In this document: piece after piece, positions 34,344 to 46,100 of the stretch
Position numbering within the stretch: the first letter of the stretch is position 1
Layout of the letters: every line of letters starts with the position of its first letter
Origin: Exobasidium rhododendri
Taxonomy: Eukaryota > Basidiomycota > Exobasidiomycetes > Exobasidiales > Exobasidiaceae
DNA: 64,000 bases
Direction: 5' to 3'
Assembly: GCA_026210745.1 (NCBI GenBank)
Contig: CP110631.1
Coordinates: 620,001 to 684,000, forward strand
The notes under the pieces: generated by a model
Databases searched by the model: none
What the model saw: the letters and a program-made list of their open reading frames with translations, nothing else
Told to the model about the DNA's origin: nothing
Made by a program: the position numbers and the translations under genes

Positions 34344-35733
34344 ATGCCTTTTCGAGCGGTCGGAATGAGGCTCTGTGCAATACTAGTCATCGTAGGCAGC
34401 GCTTTTTGCATGGAGACTTACAAGAACAAATTTTCAGGCCATGGGTGAGTTGAAATATCACCCTAAACGACATGTCATGCTACTCATCTCACTGTCTGCA
34501 GATACGAAGTAGAGGATCAGCAGTGGTCTGGGGGCGCCAGTTCCAGCCATGCTCATCACGGGCAAGTGCCACACGAACAGCATCCATACCCTACCGTGAG
34601 CAGGCTTGGGTGAGTCGTACAATCGACGAGAAAATGTGACCGTTCCTTTCACCCATAAGTGCTGAATTGCAGATACTTAGCTCACCACACGAGACCTTGC
34701 ACCCGGTAAAGAGATATCGTTTGAGCAAGTATGACCCCGCCTTGACGACTGAAAGTCTGACTGACGCCTTAGGAACGTATGATACTGGGCATGGCATCGA
34801 GGCTTGGGTGTGAGTCTGTCATGGGTCGAATGATCTCTCTGCAAAACTTGTCTTTTCTCACGTCCTCAAGCCTAATACCTATTTATTCCTCTGACAGACT
34901 GATCCCAGAAATCGAAAGGCTCTTGAACAATGAAGAGGTCCTACCTCAGTGGAGGCTCAACTTGAATGATGTTGAAGTGAGTTCCTACACGGGGCAGTAG
35001 AGCGGTATCTCCTCTTTGACCCTACAAGCATTCCGTCTCTCAGGCAGAAGAATTAGCATACTTCCAAGGTCCAAGCCATATATACAAATTCTACACAGAC
35101 AGAATGGCACAAAACTTGAACACTTTCCACCTTGATCGGCTGCAGGACCTCAGTCACATGTGGCTGTCCTCTTACTATAGAACCAAAATTGATATGCTCG
35201 AGAGATTCTTGAAGAGAGTCCGTCACAGGGTGAGTTCTAGTGTCAAAGAGCTAAAGTATCAAAACATGTCAGCTTACCCGCTGGGGTCTAGATCGACGAA
35301 AAATGTTGGCAAAAGGGTAATGTCCCACAATCCACCTACGAAGACTGGTTGAGGGATAAGAGACAATTGGCAGAAGATCTGTCTAAGCATACGCATGGTT
35401 ACGCCAAATTGATGCAGCAATGGACCGATGCTTTTGATCAGAGGAAGCTTGCCTTGCTCGAGCAGGTCCACGATAGGAGAGAAGCTCGATACTACGAAAC
35501 GAGAAGAAAAGAGGAGGCAGCGGAGCTTGCTGCACAGATTTCAGCAATGGAAATTGCGGCTCGGAAGAAGGTGGGTGTGTATGACAAGGGAGATTAGAGT
35601 AGATACTTTCCTGATTCTGCCTCAAATTTAGGAGAAGAAGTTCACAAATCGAGTGCGGAAAGGCTTTACTAAAATCATCGGCAAAGGTAAAGGCGCTGCC
35701 ACAACGTCGTACACCAGGGAGGAAAAGAGCTGA
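34344..35733 (+). CDS. Secreted array protein D
   Basis: Seven exons: 34344-34444, 34502-34609, 34681-34809, 34898-34976, 35044-35229, 35292-35570 and 35632-35733; 327 residues. The signal peptide starts at 34344 (MPFRAVGMRLCAILVIVGSAFC) or at the ATG at 34365. Core: ALTTESLTDALG, LIPEIERLLNNEEVLPQW, HMWLSSYYRTKIDMLERFL, YEDWLRDKR and GYAKLMQQWTDAFDQRKLALLEQVH. A Glu/Arg/Ala-rich helix (REARYYETRRKEEAAELAA) extends the core and the last exon is RVRKGFTKIIGKGKG. Exon 2 is His/Gln-rich like that of protein A. Exon 3 uses the TTAG acceptor at 34680; the nearer CAG would introduce a stop. Function unknown. Confidence 0.77.
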
Positions 35734-35930
35734 AGCGCACCATCGCATTGGCTCACGAGGATGTGGTCGGACATCAGAGTATTCAAGTGGCCTCACCAGT
35801 AAAGAGATGGCTTCCCAAGCTTCCTAGTCGTTCCTTGTCAGTGTGGCCGCTGTCAGACTCTTTCAGAAGCAATCTTATGATTGACAAGATATGAAAAGAA
35901 ATTTGAGCAGACCTACTACTAGCCTGCTCT

Positions 35931-37655
35931 CTATGACTTATGCGTGTAGTACCGAGTGACACCGGTGAAGGAGATGGCGTTGATGACGACAAAGACAAGG
36001 AAGATACTCCCCCCGTTGCTGCCATCCACGCTTGCTAACGTGTTCTTGAGCGGCAAGAATAGGGACGCAACTGTGATGTTCGAGAGCCAATTGAGAGAGA
36101 GGCCAAGACTAGCAGCAGCAGGAAGGGCCTAGTGGTGGAATCACGGTTCGTTGGCGTGAGAGAGAAATTTCAACGCAATACATTGATCAAATGAGAACTC
36201 ACCTTTTTCGGCACCAATTCAGGCAGGATCAAGAAAGGAATGGGTCCCAGCCCTGTCGAGAAGCCCGCGACGAAGAAGACAATGCTGATTGCCGCTAGTA
36301 TCGACCTTGAGGTGAGAAGTGCAAAGGAAAGGACAAGTGCAGATGTCGACATTGTGAAGGAGGAGAGTTGCAAGAGCTTCTTTCTGCCGAGGAGACTTTC
36401 TCGAATCAGTGGAATGGGTGGGAAAGTCATGAGGACGTTGACCAGTGTGATCCCTAGGCTGATCTGTTTAGCGATTGTGTCACTACCTTGTCCCCCTTGA
36501 CCACCGTCCGATCCCTTAAATACGTCACTAAGGATGCCGGTGCTGAAGTAGAGGACAGCATTAACACCACTGAGCTGTTGAGCCATCTGGGTGAAGATGA
36601 TCATCATCGTGCCCATTCGAATGTCACTGGCTTCCTTCGTTGATAGCTGGATCAGATCTGTTCTCCTCTGTCGTCTCACTACTACTGTCAAGAGTTCCGA
36701 GATCGTCAGTACGTTGCTGGCACTTGTGTGCAAGGAAGCGGTGGATTCGCTGCCAGTGTCTGCATCTGGTTCGTCGTGTTCCAAAAGCGCCTCTGATTCG
36801 TCCTCTCTTGTCCTTTCGTGTAAGTCAGTCCCTGTTGCTCCCCATAATCTTCTCTGTACTTTGTCTTTTGCTTCGCCGTGTAAGTCGCTTGGCGAATCGA
36901 GCGTGAAAGGTGCGAGAAGGATCTGTAGCAGTGCAAATGCAGCAGAAATCAACGGCACAAACCTCCAGAGTGCACCGTTGAAGTAAGCACCGTCGACGTT
37001 AGAAGATCGAGAAGGCGCTTGCCCTAAGGGTGACACTCCCATCGCCTGCGCAGTGAGAATGCCGACGACAATCGAGAGCTGATTCAGCACACCTATCGAT
37101 CCTCGCAGATGGGCTGGTGAGATGTCGCTGTGTGCAGATGTCAACAATGTAAGTCAGGCACTGCACAGGTAAGTCGTCTAGCTAGACTCACTTCAAATAA
37201 GATGGCACTACTGCCACAGCCAAGCCACTTCCCAGACCCGTCAGCAGCCTCCCTAATCCTAGACTTGGCCACGTAGCTGCCATCATCTGCACCAGACCAC
37301 CAAGAATGTTCCACACCGCAGCCAATATCAACACGTTTCGGCTCCGTCGCAACACTAGTAAACGACTCTTGAGAAATGACAGTGAGAGAGAGCTGATAAA
37401 GCCACCTATTGTGAAAAGTGCTGTGATGTAGCCGAACTGAGCAGACGTGAGAGCGATGCATGTTGGAAGAGACGATGGCAAGAATGCATCATCAGCTGCA
37501 GGACAGGAAAGGACATTCTGAAGCGGGTTGAGCTCTGAAGTACCGAATCCAAAATTGAAGGTCGACAAGACTGTCCAGAAGATGACGAAATAGAGGTATG
37601 GCGTCGTTCCTTTGCGCTGGACTTGCCTTTCGCGCGCATCTTCCTGGTTGACCAT
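35931..37655 (-). CDS. MFS sugar transporter
   Basis: Exons 37655-37192, 37127-36203 and 36128-35931; 528 residues. Typical sugar-porter layout: TM1 in YLYFVIFWTVLSTFNFGFGTSE, the GRLLTGLGSGLAVAVVPSYL-N-DISPAHLRGSIG signature completed by the first splice, a long acidic Ser/Asp-rich central loop, then the second half with AQQLSGVNAVLYFSTGI (the QQxSGxN motif of hexose porters) and a GLGPIPFLILPELVP motif. About 12 membrane segments can be counted. It resembles the yeast Vps73/Ybr241c branch (vacuolar-type glucose transporter-like) more than plasma-membrane Hxt proteins, but that is judged by eye. It is convergent with array gene D (stop to stop 197 bp). Confidence 0.87.
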
Positions 37656-37926
37656 TATGGTGGTCGGTCGCTACCTCCTATTCGCCCAGGATATGCACAC
37701 CTGCCGCCGCCCACTTGACAAAGGTGAGTGTATGTATGCACGGATCAAGTGAATCTCCTTTCTCAGGCGCGCTTTTGTCATCGCCGCCCCGTTATTACTG
37801 AACATGAAAGGACCCGCGGGTCAAAATTACGTTTTTCCCCCTCCCATTCTTCTCTTTCTCCAATTCATTTAGGAACAACTACTTTACCACTGCACAGTAT
37901 TCCCATCCGCAGGCTTTCTTATCGTC

Positions 37927-38415
37927 ATGTCTGCATCGTCATCGAATCTAATTCCCAAGATGGACAATCCAAAGTTCAAGTCTATAGTTGACTTCGTACG
38001 AGCTCAATCACCAGAGACGAAATATTCCTTTGATGGGGTACGGGGAAGCGCACAATCGAAATTATGCAAGCACCTAGACCGAGCTGGAGATCAGATGGAG
38101 TGTGTTGACATTGCGCTGGAAGGTGAGATATTGTCGCATACCGATTGAGCGATTCCGCATCAGTCATAAGTCCATGTCAGCACATACTCACCGTATATCT
38201 GCTACATTCACTCAACAATCTGACATCATACCAGCCACCGAACTGTTCGCTTGCATGCAGGTACGTCTTGTCGAATCTGAGTACTTTTCTGCACATCATG
38301 CTGATCTCCCTTTCGGCTTATGTCTCTACTACAAACACAGCGACTTAATTTCTTCTGCCAATTGCCACAGGACCCAACGAAGACACACATCACATGCGAG
38401 CGCATCCCACAATAA
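37927..38415 (+). CDS. Small hypothetical protein, four cysteines
   Basis: Exons 37927-38122, 38235-38260 and 38371-38415, 88 residues. No signal peptide or membrane segment. The mature sequence has a charged start (MDNPKFKSIVDFVRAQ) and four cysteines spaced C-x10-C-x12-C-x11-C (LCKHL, MECVD, FACMQ, ITCER) within helix-like stretches. This recalls small intermembrane-space twin-Cys proteins, but the spacing does not fit CX9C. A nearer acceptor at 38340 would extend exon 3 by ten in-frame codons and add a cysteine, so the 3' exon boundary is uncertain. No family recognised. Confidence 0.5.
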
Positions 38416-38743
38416 TGAACAAATTTGACTCTCCACATTGATCACAATGATCAGCCTCACTCTGTTCTAGTACAGCTAGCTGCTCAGTCGATGACCGTAA
38501 TGTAATGCCTGAAGTAAGTCCTTGGGGGGAACATTGTTGCTTTTTCCACACACACGAAAGCAAGAGTATCGCAGGTAAAGAGCGCAAGGCAATTGTATTG
38601 CACTGACTACAGTTACAACGATGGAAGGGAAATTTAGCATTCTCAGAGAAGACAAGAACGTGTGACATTTGAAGAGGAAAGAGGACGGCGGTTGCGAGCA
38701 GGAAAGGGAATCTGCGAGAGTGGAAGCATCGCTTTCGAGGCCT
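38416..38743. other. Convergent spacer, nothing supported
   Basis: A 328-bp region between two stop codons; no gene features. Confidence 0.4.
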
Positions 38744-40771
38744 CTATTGGCCGAAGAGGTAGATGAAACTACCGGCCTTGCGTGGGGCAATGGGCAGTAA
38801 CTCGTACTTCAGGCCTTCCATTTCTGTGCGGGAGGAATTAGTGGCGAAAGGAGGACAGTAATCAGTGAGGCGCCTTGCATTACTTCCCCATTTTTCCCCC
38901 CGACTACTCACGAGTGAAGAAGCCCCTGCGAATGAAAGGCGTGCAGAAGAGAGGTACAACGGCGAGGAAGAATGTGTGAAGCAAAAGAACGGCAGCCCAC
39001 GTCGGAATTCGAGCGTTTGCTTCCGGATAAGTACGCTTGAACCAGGTGGAGATCACCGTGGCGAATCCATTGGCCAGGAAGAAGAGGAAATTTTTGCCGT
39101 CTGCGTAATCAAAGGTGAAGTAGGTGATGTGTTCATGAAAAAGACCACTCATGGCAAATGTAGCAATGGCAGCCGCTGCTTTGGGCAAAAAGGAAGACTT
39201 GCCCCTCGCTCTCATCTTCTTCTCCTTTTCGGCGGATGAGAGATCGCTTGCCTTCTTGCTGCCGCCGTTTGCTGCTGTACCATTTGACGGGGTCATCTTG
39301 AGATCCGAACGAGATCGACTTTTGCGAGCTTCGTCTTCATCGTCAGTCTTGCTAGACTCGTGCTCCGTCTCACTGAGGTGATCCAAATGTTGCCGCTTCT
39401 TGAGTGCTTCCAATCGCTTGCTGTTGCTGGGTGGCTTCGCTTCTTTCTTCGTTTCAACTTGGGCCTTTGACTTCGTGCGGCGACCTCCTCCAAACACTAC
39501 ACGATGAAGCACAGATGCGATGGCTCTGTTCCAATGCGACCAAAACAGTCGGATGTTGATCGTTCCCAAGGGGTTCTCGAACATGTCCTGCATCTCCACG
39601 TTGCACACCATACCGAAGACTTTCAGCAGACCGTCACCGAATAAGGCCAACGCCATCAAGATCTGCACATGAGTGGAAGAGAGCCATTGTCAGGATGCTA
39701 CTCCGTTCTCTCGAAATGTACTCGTATTCGATCGTCTCGACTCACTGAGACTCCAAGCATGTCGCAGTAGCAGTGGTAGGCAAGCTGGCTCATGTTCTTT
39801 GTGAGCTCGTAAGTTGGGACAAAGTAGAGAGACAAGAGAAGTAGGACACCCTCTACGACAACTCTTGGCATTCCCTTCGCATTCTCCCAGACGGCATTTC
39901 TCTTGAAACCTTCCTTTTCTTCTCGTTCTGCAATCTCTTCTTCCTCTTTGGGGAAAGCCCAGAGATGGCAGTAGAAGCGAGGGATCGACCATGATTCGAC
40001 TTCTTCTCTAGTTCGAATGTGGAAGATGTCCCAGACGAGCACTTGAAGCAACAGGTTTGTGGTGCAGATGTGAGCTACTTCTTCGACACTTTCATTCCGT
40101 TTCTATCTCTTCATCCTCATCACTCACAGCATGATCGGAATCCCAAGGCCGGTTTCCAGAAATCCAGCAGCATCACACCACTGGTTCCCGTCACAGCTGG
40201 CCATGCCATCAACATGCTGATCATAGCGCCTACCGAGGCCCACTTCAAGAGAGGCGTCTTGGCTACGTAGAAGTAGAGCATGTAGCAAACAAAGGTGGAG
40301 AAGATCATGAATGCGAGCAATTCATTACCGACCCTAAACATCTTCTCGACTGGGTCTGTGAGAATAATCAAGAAGCAGGAATAACATCGACAGGCAGTCA
40401 CACTCAGCAGGGTACTGGCGCACACTTTGAGGCAAAGCACTTACAAACTGGCAAATCATACTCGACGACTTTGAAACCAAGGTAGCGAGCAGCCTCCAAG
40501 ACGGGGTCCTTGTCTGCGAGAAGAGGGTCAAGAAGTTTCCTACGTGATGAGTAACCTTGCAGATGAACCATTCCGGCTGTATGGCGAGCTCACCTAGCAA
40601 TCTGAAGCCGCCTACTTTGCTGTAGCTGTGGCGGTAAGCACCAAGCGAGCCTATGGAAAAGAAGAAGTCCTCCGCGTCAGTAGATAGCATTCGAAGCGAA
40701 CACAGCACACATTCTTCTGCGCTTGCTTACTCACTGAAGATCTTATCCGACGCTTCTCGAACCAAGTCCAT
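38744..40771 (-). CDS. Wax-synthase-type membrane-bound O-acyltransferase
   Basis: Seven exons on the minus strand: 40771-40731, 40650-40594, 40539-40445, 40355-40128, 40074-39746, 39662-38912 and 38823-38744 (526 residues; phases agree at every junction). Hydrophobic segments include FMIFSTFVCYMLYFYVA, VVVEGVLLLLSLYFVP and WAAVLLLHTFFLAVVPLF. The MBOAT_2/wax-synthase block NPLGTINIRLFWSHWNR matches the family's LRxFWxxxWH region, and the conserved histidine lies in MSGLFHEHITYF. A basic, Ser/Asp-rich loop of about 130 residues is inserted between them. The family transfers acyl or acetyl groups to alcohols or glycolipids at the 3-hydroxyl; the substrate cannot be told from sequence. Confidence 0.78.
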
Positions 40772-41775
40772 CGTGTATAGAGTGGTCCTACAGAGTGGAA
40801 GTCAGAATGTAGGGGTGCAAGAAGAACGTACGAACAGCGAGCACAAAACTTCTTGAGGCTGCGTACCCTGGATCGATACGTACGTACAGCCCTAAGCAAA
40901 GTGTGGAGTAAAATCCGCGATTAAAGATTGCCGCATCACACTACGATCTTCCCTCTCTCTCTCACTTCACCACTAGCCGGAAGCTCGAAACACGCTCTTT
41001 CAAACACCTTTTCACGATTCACAAGGGTACAATAAAAAATAACAAACACTTCTGTCGCCATTTAGCCTGCCCTCTCTATAAACTTCTGCGCTGAATTGCT
41101 ATATCTCCACTACTTTCCCCACTTCCTTGTCCTCTCCCTGACTTACTACGAGTCGATTGTCTAATAAAAAGAAATTGACTTGTATTACGCACTCAGGAAC
41201 CCGGGAATGGGACTCTTCCTCACACTATTAATCGGGGCCGTGCTTCCACAATCTTTGACCTTAGTTTGTATTTTAAGCAGGCCTCCAGACGTCATTGAAT
41301 CGTCGCGAAAAAAGGTTCGTAAAATATAAGAGCTTCAGCATCAAGCTTTCGATCTTCAACTTTCGACGATGCTTCACAAAAAAAGGTTGCGCGTGCACTA
41401 AATACACGTGCGGGGCCCGTCCAGTTGCATCGCCTCGGCTATAAAAGCATACTCAGCATTCCGCCTTCACCACCCCTTTCTCCCCGGCCTTTTCACGCCT
41501 GCCGCCTTCTGTAGAGCAATTTGGACTCTTCATTAGCGGTCTGCGCCCACTTGGTACAAGTTTGAGCTCGGGCTCTATTTGTTGCTAGTACGCCGCTACG
41601 CCATCGGTCAAAAGATACTTTGTTTCTTTGAGTGAGGAGAGGGTGACGAAGGGGAGAGACTGGCAAAGAGAGCGACGAGGGAAAGAAGAGAGAATTCGTC
41701 CTTCCGCTTGAGTGTGTCAGCTCGAAGCCTGCACTGGTCGCCCTCGAAAAATTGCGCATTCGGTTCTAACGAATC
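40772..41775. other. Divergent promoter region, possible 41-codon microORF
   Basis: A 1-kb region between the acyltransferase (minus) and TFIIA (plus). It holds two TATA-like elements (CTATAAAC near 41076, TATAAAA at 41440). A 41-codon plus ORF at 41207-41329 reads MGLFLTLLIGAVLPQ, a hydrophobic leader-like peptide. No conserved gene recognised. Confidence 0.4.
41440..41446 (+). promoter_or_regulatory. TATA box
   Basis: TATAAAA in a GC-rich surround (CCTCGGC before, GCATACTC after), 330 bp upstream of the TFIIA ATG at 41776. A CACGTG-core element lies about 30 bp before it (ACACGTGC near 41404). Could drive TFIIA with a long 5' UTR or a separate transcript. Confidence 0.5.
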
Positions 41776-42701
41776 ATGAGCAACCGAGCAGTGGTGAGCG
41801 CTATAAGGCTACTTGCAAGTGATCTTTCGTAGGCATGGCAAATTGACTCTCTTCTTTTCCTCTTACCTACTCTTTGCGCTCTCCTTCTCGGCTCTGATTA
41901 TTCTGCAGTCTACCACCTATCGAACTATCATCGATGACGTGATTTCAAATGTTCGTCAAGAGTTCGAGGACATGGGCATCGAGAAAGAGGTGTTAGAGGA
42001 GTTGCAGAGGGTGAGGAACAAAAAGAATTCCACCTCTTATGAGATTATGTTGCTGATGTATCTCACTTTCGATTGGATGATGTAAGTCTTGGGAGGCAAA
42101 GATTGTTGCGACGGGTGTAGCAGACTTTGAAGGAGCTGAACCAGTGGCACCTCGAAGTCGCAAAGAGTCCAAAGGGCAACCGAATGGTGCTAACGGGGGC
42201 CATGGAGAAGCCTCCTCTTCCTCTACGGTGATTAAAACGGAAGAGGGGGTCGATCCAGCGTCGCTGAGTGGCGGCAGTAGCAACAGCAGCAATAAGATTG
42301 CACGGACAAATGGAGCAAATGATGTTCGAGGCGGCGTTGCTAGCCAGACGAACGGTGGAAGTGGTCATCCTTCGACGAGCAGTAGTCAAGCATCCGGAGG
42401 GGGCGGTGCAATGCCAATCGAAGGTCTCCTTTCCAGCGGCGGTGGTGACACTTCCAGTGCAAACAAACGAAAGAGACCGACGAGCGATGAAAATGAAATT
42501 GGCTCAGACTTGGATGATTCAGATGAAGAAGAATTGGACGGAATGATTGACACCGATGGAAATGAAGATCTGATCTTGTGTCTGTACGACAAAGTTCAGC
42601 GAGTACGCAACAAGTGGAAGTGCGTTCTAAAAGATGGTGTCGCTTCTATTGATGGAAAGGACTACGTCTTCTCCAAGTTGGCTTCCGAATTGGAGTGGTG
42701 A
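41776..42701 (+). CDS. TOA1: Transcription factor IIA large subunit
   Basis: Exons 41776-41793 (18 nt), 41909-42010 and 42087-42701; 244 residues. TFIIA stabilises TBP on TATA DNA. The N-terminal four-helix-bundle region is YRTIIDDVISNVRQEF, EDMGIEKEVLEELQR joined by splicing to SWEAKIVATGVADFEG. The middle is a Ser/Gly/Asn-rich spacer. The C-terminal beta-barrel is preceded by an acidic stretch (SDLDDSDEEELDG) and reads LILCLYDKVQRVRNKWKCVLKDGVASIDGKDYVFSKLASEL-type, ending EW, exactly where Toa1 proteins end. The acceptor at 42086 was selected because it restores W-x-AK-L/I before the spacer. Confidence 0.93.
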
Positions 42702-43175
42702 TTGTGTCATCATGTTAGCAACTCTATCTTGTTCTTACGGCCATTCTCTTCTTGGATCTTCCTCCATCTCATCTTTCCTCAGTGTCTAGCATTCATCTTC
42801 ACTCTTCTCTCTTCACTCTTCACTCTTTTCATTCACCATTCACTAACCCACCATCGTTCGGCCTCTGTCTCTCTTCCATTATACTCTCAAATGAAACCCA
42901 CTCATGCTTACAATCTGTACTCTAATCACTCCGATCAATCAATGAAACAGGCTCGAAATGCACATGTGCTGCTGAAGAACTTCAATGCTTTCTTGATAGT
43001 GATGATGATTTCTAGTACGCATTGTAAAAGTGATGTGGGACGCCCATCCGCTGAAGTGAGACGCGGAGTGAGCGGAGGCAAGAGGTGTGCATGAGGGTTA
43101 GGAAGAGAAGATCAAGAGGACAGTGCTACAGGAAAGGGTCATATTGGAACGATCTCTTTAATCCGAGGGCAGCTT
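42702..43175. other. Convergent spacer, no secure gene
   Basis: A 474-bp pyrimidine-rich region. A 50-codon frame (42942-43094) starting MKQARNAH has a hydrophobic core (FNAFLIVMMISS) and could be a small secreted product, but it lies in the probable TFIIA 3' UTR and has no further support. Confidence 0.3.
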
Positions 43176-46100
43176 TCACTCCAGCTTCTGTCGACAATAG
43201 TTGCAGAACCTGGACGGCAAAAAGGCGTATGAGCGATCAATAAGTGTACTTTCTCCTCTTATCGTCCGCAAAGCTCACCTTAGATTGCTGAACCTTTGAC
43301 CAATCGCGTGCATGCAAGCATTGCAGAAGAGACCGCCACAGCCAGCGCAGTTCAGTCGCTTTTCGAACACGCCAAATTTCTTGTCACACTGCATGCAAAC
43401 AGTAGAAAGATTGTGCGGTAATTCGACAGCTTGACCAGGCAAAGTCCAAAGGAACAACCGCCCAAGCTCGTCGCCTGTAATAAGCTTGTTCCTGAAGGAA
43501 AAAAGAGAAAGAAATCAAAAGACAAATGGTCAGCAGGCAACGTCTTCTTTTCAAAACCTTTGACACTCACTGTCTCGACTCAATAGCAGTGATGAGGGGT
43601 GTAGTTGCCGGCTGCAGGCGATCATGGTGTTCAAAGACATGCCGAGGCTCGAGCGACCACTGGATACAGCCATGTCTTTCGCTGATCTTTGAGACACAGG
43701 TCCAGGCGATGACCTTTCCCCGATGGCCAGTGAAGAGCATGCACAGCGTGTCTTGGGACTGCATGCCATCCTGACTATCGTTTGTACTTTGCTCTAAGAA
43801 AGCTAAGCTTGTCACATGATCCTTTGCACTTGTGGAGACAGTTGCTATCAGGTCACCGTTGATCGACCACAAGCGGACTACGGGTCCACTGGCCGTTGCA
43901 ATTAAACCATTCGTAGTGCAGATGCTTACGATCTGGACAGGTGCGTCATGCTTCAGGGTCTTGAAGTACGTCCCCTGATTGTCCCAAATTATCGCCCTTC
44001 CGTCTTGAGAGCCAGAGACAGCCATGTTCCAAGCTTGACAATACTCCAAGCAAAGTATGACGTCTTCGTGACCTCGACAGGAGTACAAGAAGTTCAAGCT
44101 GCGACGAGGTCCGTCCACACTCCAAGCGGTCAAGTTTCCATCACGACCTGCAACGAGGATCTTGCTCTCTGACTGATCAGATGGATTACCTTGATGGCTA
44201 CTAGCATCGACGATGGCCGATATCCGATCAGGCATCACTTGCTCGACGACGTTCCTCACTACGTTCATGTTCTCCTTGGCAAAGAAGCGTATGCTGCCAT
44301 CCAAGTGACCGATAGAGAGTGACAAACCGAGGTGTGGTAGAATTAGGTAGTCTCTTGGTGAGGCAAAGGAGCGGACAGGGTCGGTAGCGTAGATGAAGTG
44401 AACAGAGGCGTGCAGGGTACGAATAGGTGCGATGCTCTCCATCAACATCTCCGGCGATCGTAGTAAAGTGAACTTCTCCTCACTGCTATCTTGCATCCTG
44501 CGTCGGCACGGGTGTGGATTGTTGAAGAGCTTGCGAGGGCAGACACCGAACATGTGAATCGTCTTGAGAACTGCCTGTTGCTCCAAGGAAGAGTCCAGTG
44601 TGTCCAGGTTGAGGCCGTCGTCGTATGACAGTTCATGGAAGCAATTGGTGGCTTCGATTGCTGCATCCCCTCGCTGCTTCGATCCAAAGATGAGATCGAT
44701 CCAAGCATGCAAGTTCTTCGAAACGCTCTCACATTCCAGAGCCTCTCGGTGTAATTTGATGAACAGACGAGGATCACCTTTCGCCCAGGGTGGTAATTCT
44801 ACGTCATCGACCTTGACACCATTCTGCGTCTTTCCAAACTCAAAATGGTTCGAGTTGGTGAGGAACTCGGGCAGGTAGTATGCTTCGGGGATCAGCTCTC
44901 GAACATCACCCAAGGAGCCCTCCGATGCCGAAGAGAAAGCTTGACCAAGCGAGCTGAACGTGCGATCTGCGAGGTCAAAGGTCCCACCCTGAAGCGCTTT
45001 CAGGACCTTATCAAAGGGTCTCAGTCGTATCAGGTAGCCACTGACGGTAGCCGCCGTACTGTAGTGTGTTCCATAGTGAAAAGGCTTAGTGGCGTCAGGG
45101 TCGATCTCTTCCAACTCTTGTAGTTGCATGTAGCGATCTCGGAACTGCTTTCTCCTCGTTTCTTCTTGTGCGCCCATGGGAAGCGATAGATCCCGAAAGG
45201 TGTTGGGGTCCTTCAAGTCTAGTTCGTCGCTCGAGTAGTCTCGCAGCACCCATGGCATGACTGGATACTGCGTGATGTCCTGGTACGTCCTTCCTGCCGC
45301 TGTGTTGAGACACATGAGATAGTCGAAGTTGCTCATCTTTTGGTCGATCCACTGCTGCGTAATACTCCCGATTCCTCTGCCCAAGACTGCACCGGCGAGA
45401 CGAGAAAACCCGCCGCCATCACTGCTGCTTGCTTCTCGAAGACTGTCCGATAGTGACGCAAACGCTTGAGCGGCTCCTTTGTTCCGATCAGCGAGATTGC
45501 GGTAGACATTGTTTGCTTTGTCCGTCGTTGCCAATACTAGAAGACAGCTCCGCCCGTCTTTGAAGTGGATCTCGATCGCTGTCTTTCGATGGAGGAACGT
45601 CTTCAGGGCTATGAATTTGATCTCGGACCATGCCCACTTTCGAGTGTGCTGAGCGTTTCCTTCGAGTTGCTCGATCAGAGACTGTCGACCCTTGCCCTCA
45701 CTGTCGAGTGTGCTCATGACAATGGTATCTCGCTCCTCCTCGGGTGCCTCCCACAGATTACAGAGCTCGCCATCTGGTCTTTGAAAGTAGTCGTCTATGA
45801 TGTAGAAGCACTTCTTGCCAAAGATAAGAAGCGACGCTCGGCACTCGATGAACAGAACCCGCAGTGAGTTCTCGACTCCTTCAATGACATCGCCCTTCTC
45901 CAAGCTCCGTATCACTCTGCGGTATTTGTCATCGTGTGTGTCGACCGTCGTAAGTTCTTCCCTCGATGTTGTCGGTGCAGCCGGGCCGTCCTCTTTTGCT
46001 GCCAGGACCTCCCCTCCCGCTGAATCATGCTCCACCGACTCCAATGTGATGTCTCCGCTAGCCCACTCGTCGCCATGGCTCACCGGCATCAGTGTCATTT

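Larger units (their letters stand above)
28797..35733 (+). repeat. Tandem array of four paralogous secreted-protein genes
   Basis: Four same-strand genes (28797-30289, 30685-32046, 32537-33986, 34344-35733) separated by 357-490 bp. Each has a signal peptide ending in Cys-Met (HCM, LCM, LCM, FCM) and seven coding exons. Intron phases are 2, 2, 2, 0, 0 and a last phase of 0 (1 in the third gene). Exon 4 is 79, 79, 82 and 79 nt; exon 5 is 189, 186, 186 and 186 nt. Identity is low outside motifs, so the duplications are old or the genes evolve fast. Confidence 0.85.

Noticed and set aside
38036-38340. Small gene at 37927 as a CX9C mitochondrial protein
   Set aside because: Four cysteines are present but spacings are C-x10, x12 and x11, not the twin CX9C pattern; left as hypothetical.
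41493-41759. 89-codon minus ORF in the acyltransferase-TFIIA spacer
   Set aside because: Overlaps probable TFIIA leader; Ser/Arg composition typical of antisense to pyrimidine-rich promoter DNA.
42702-43094. 130-codon ORF after TFIIA with a hydrophobic start
   Set aside because: Begins at the TFIIA stop and encodes Phe/Leu/Ser from a pyrimidine-rich 3' UTR; only a weak signal-like stretch near 42942.
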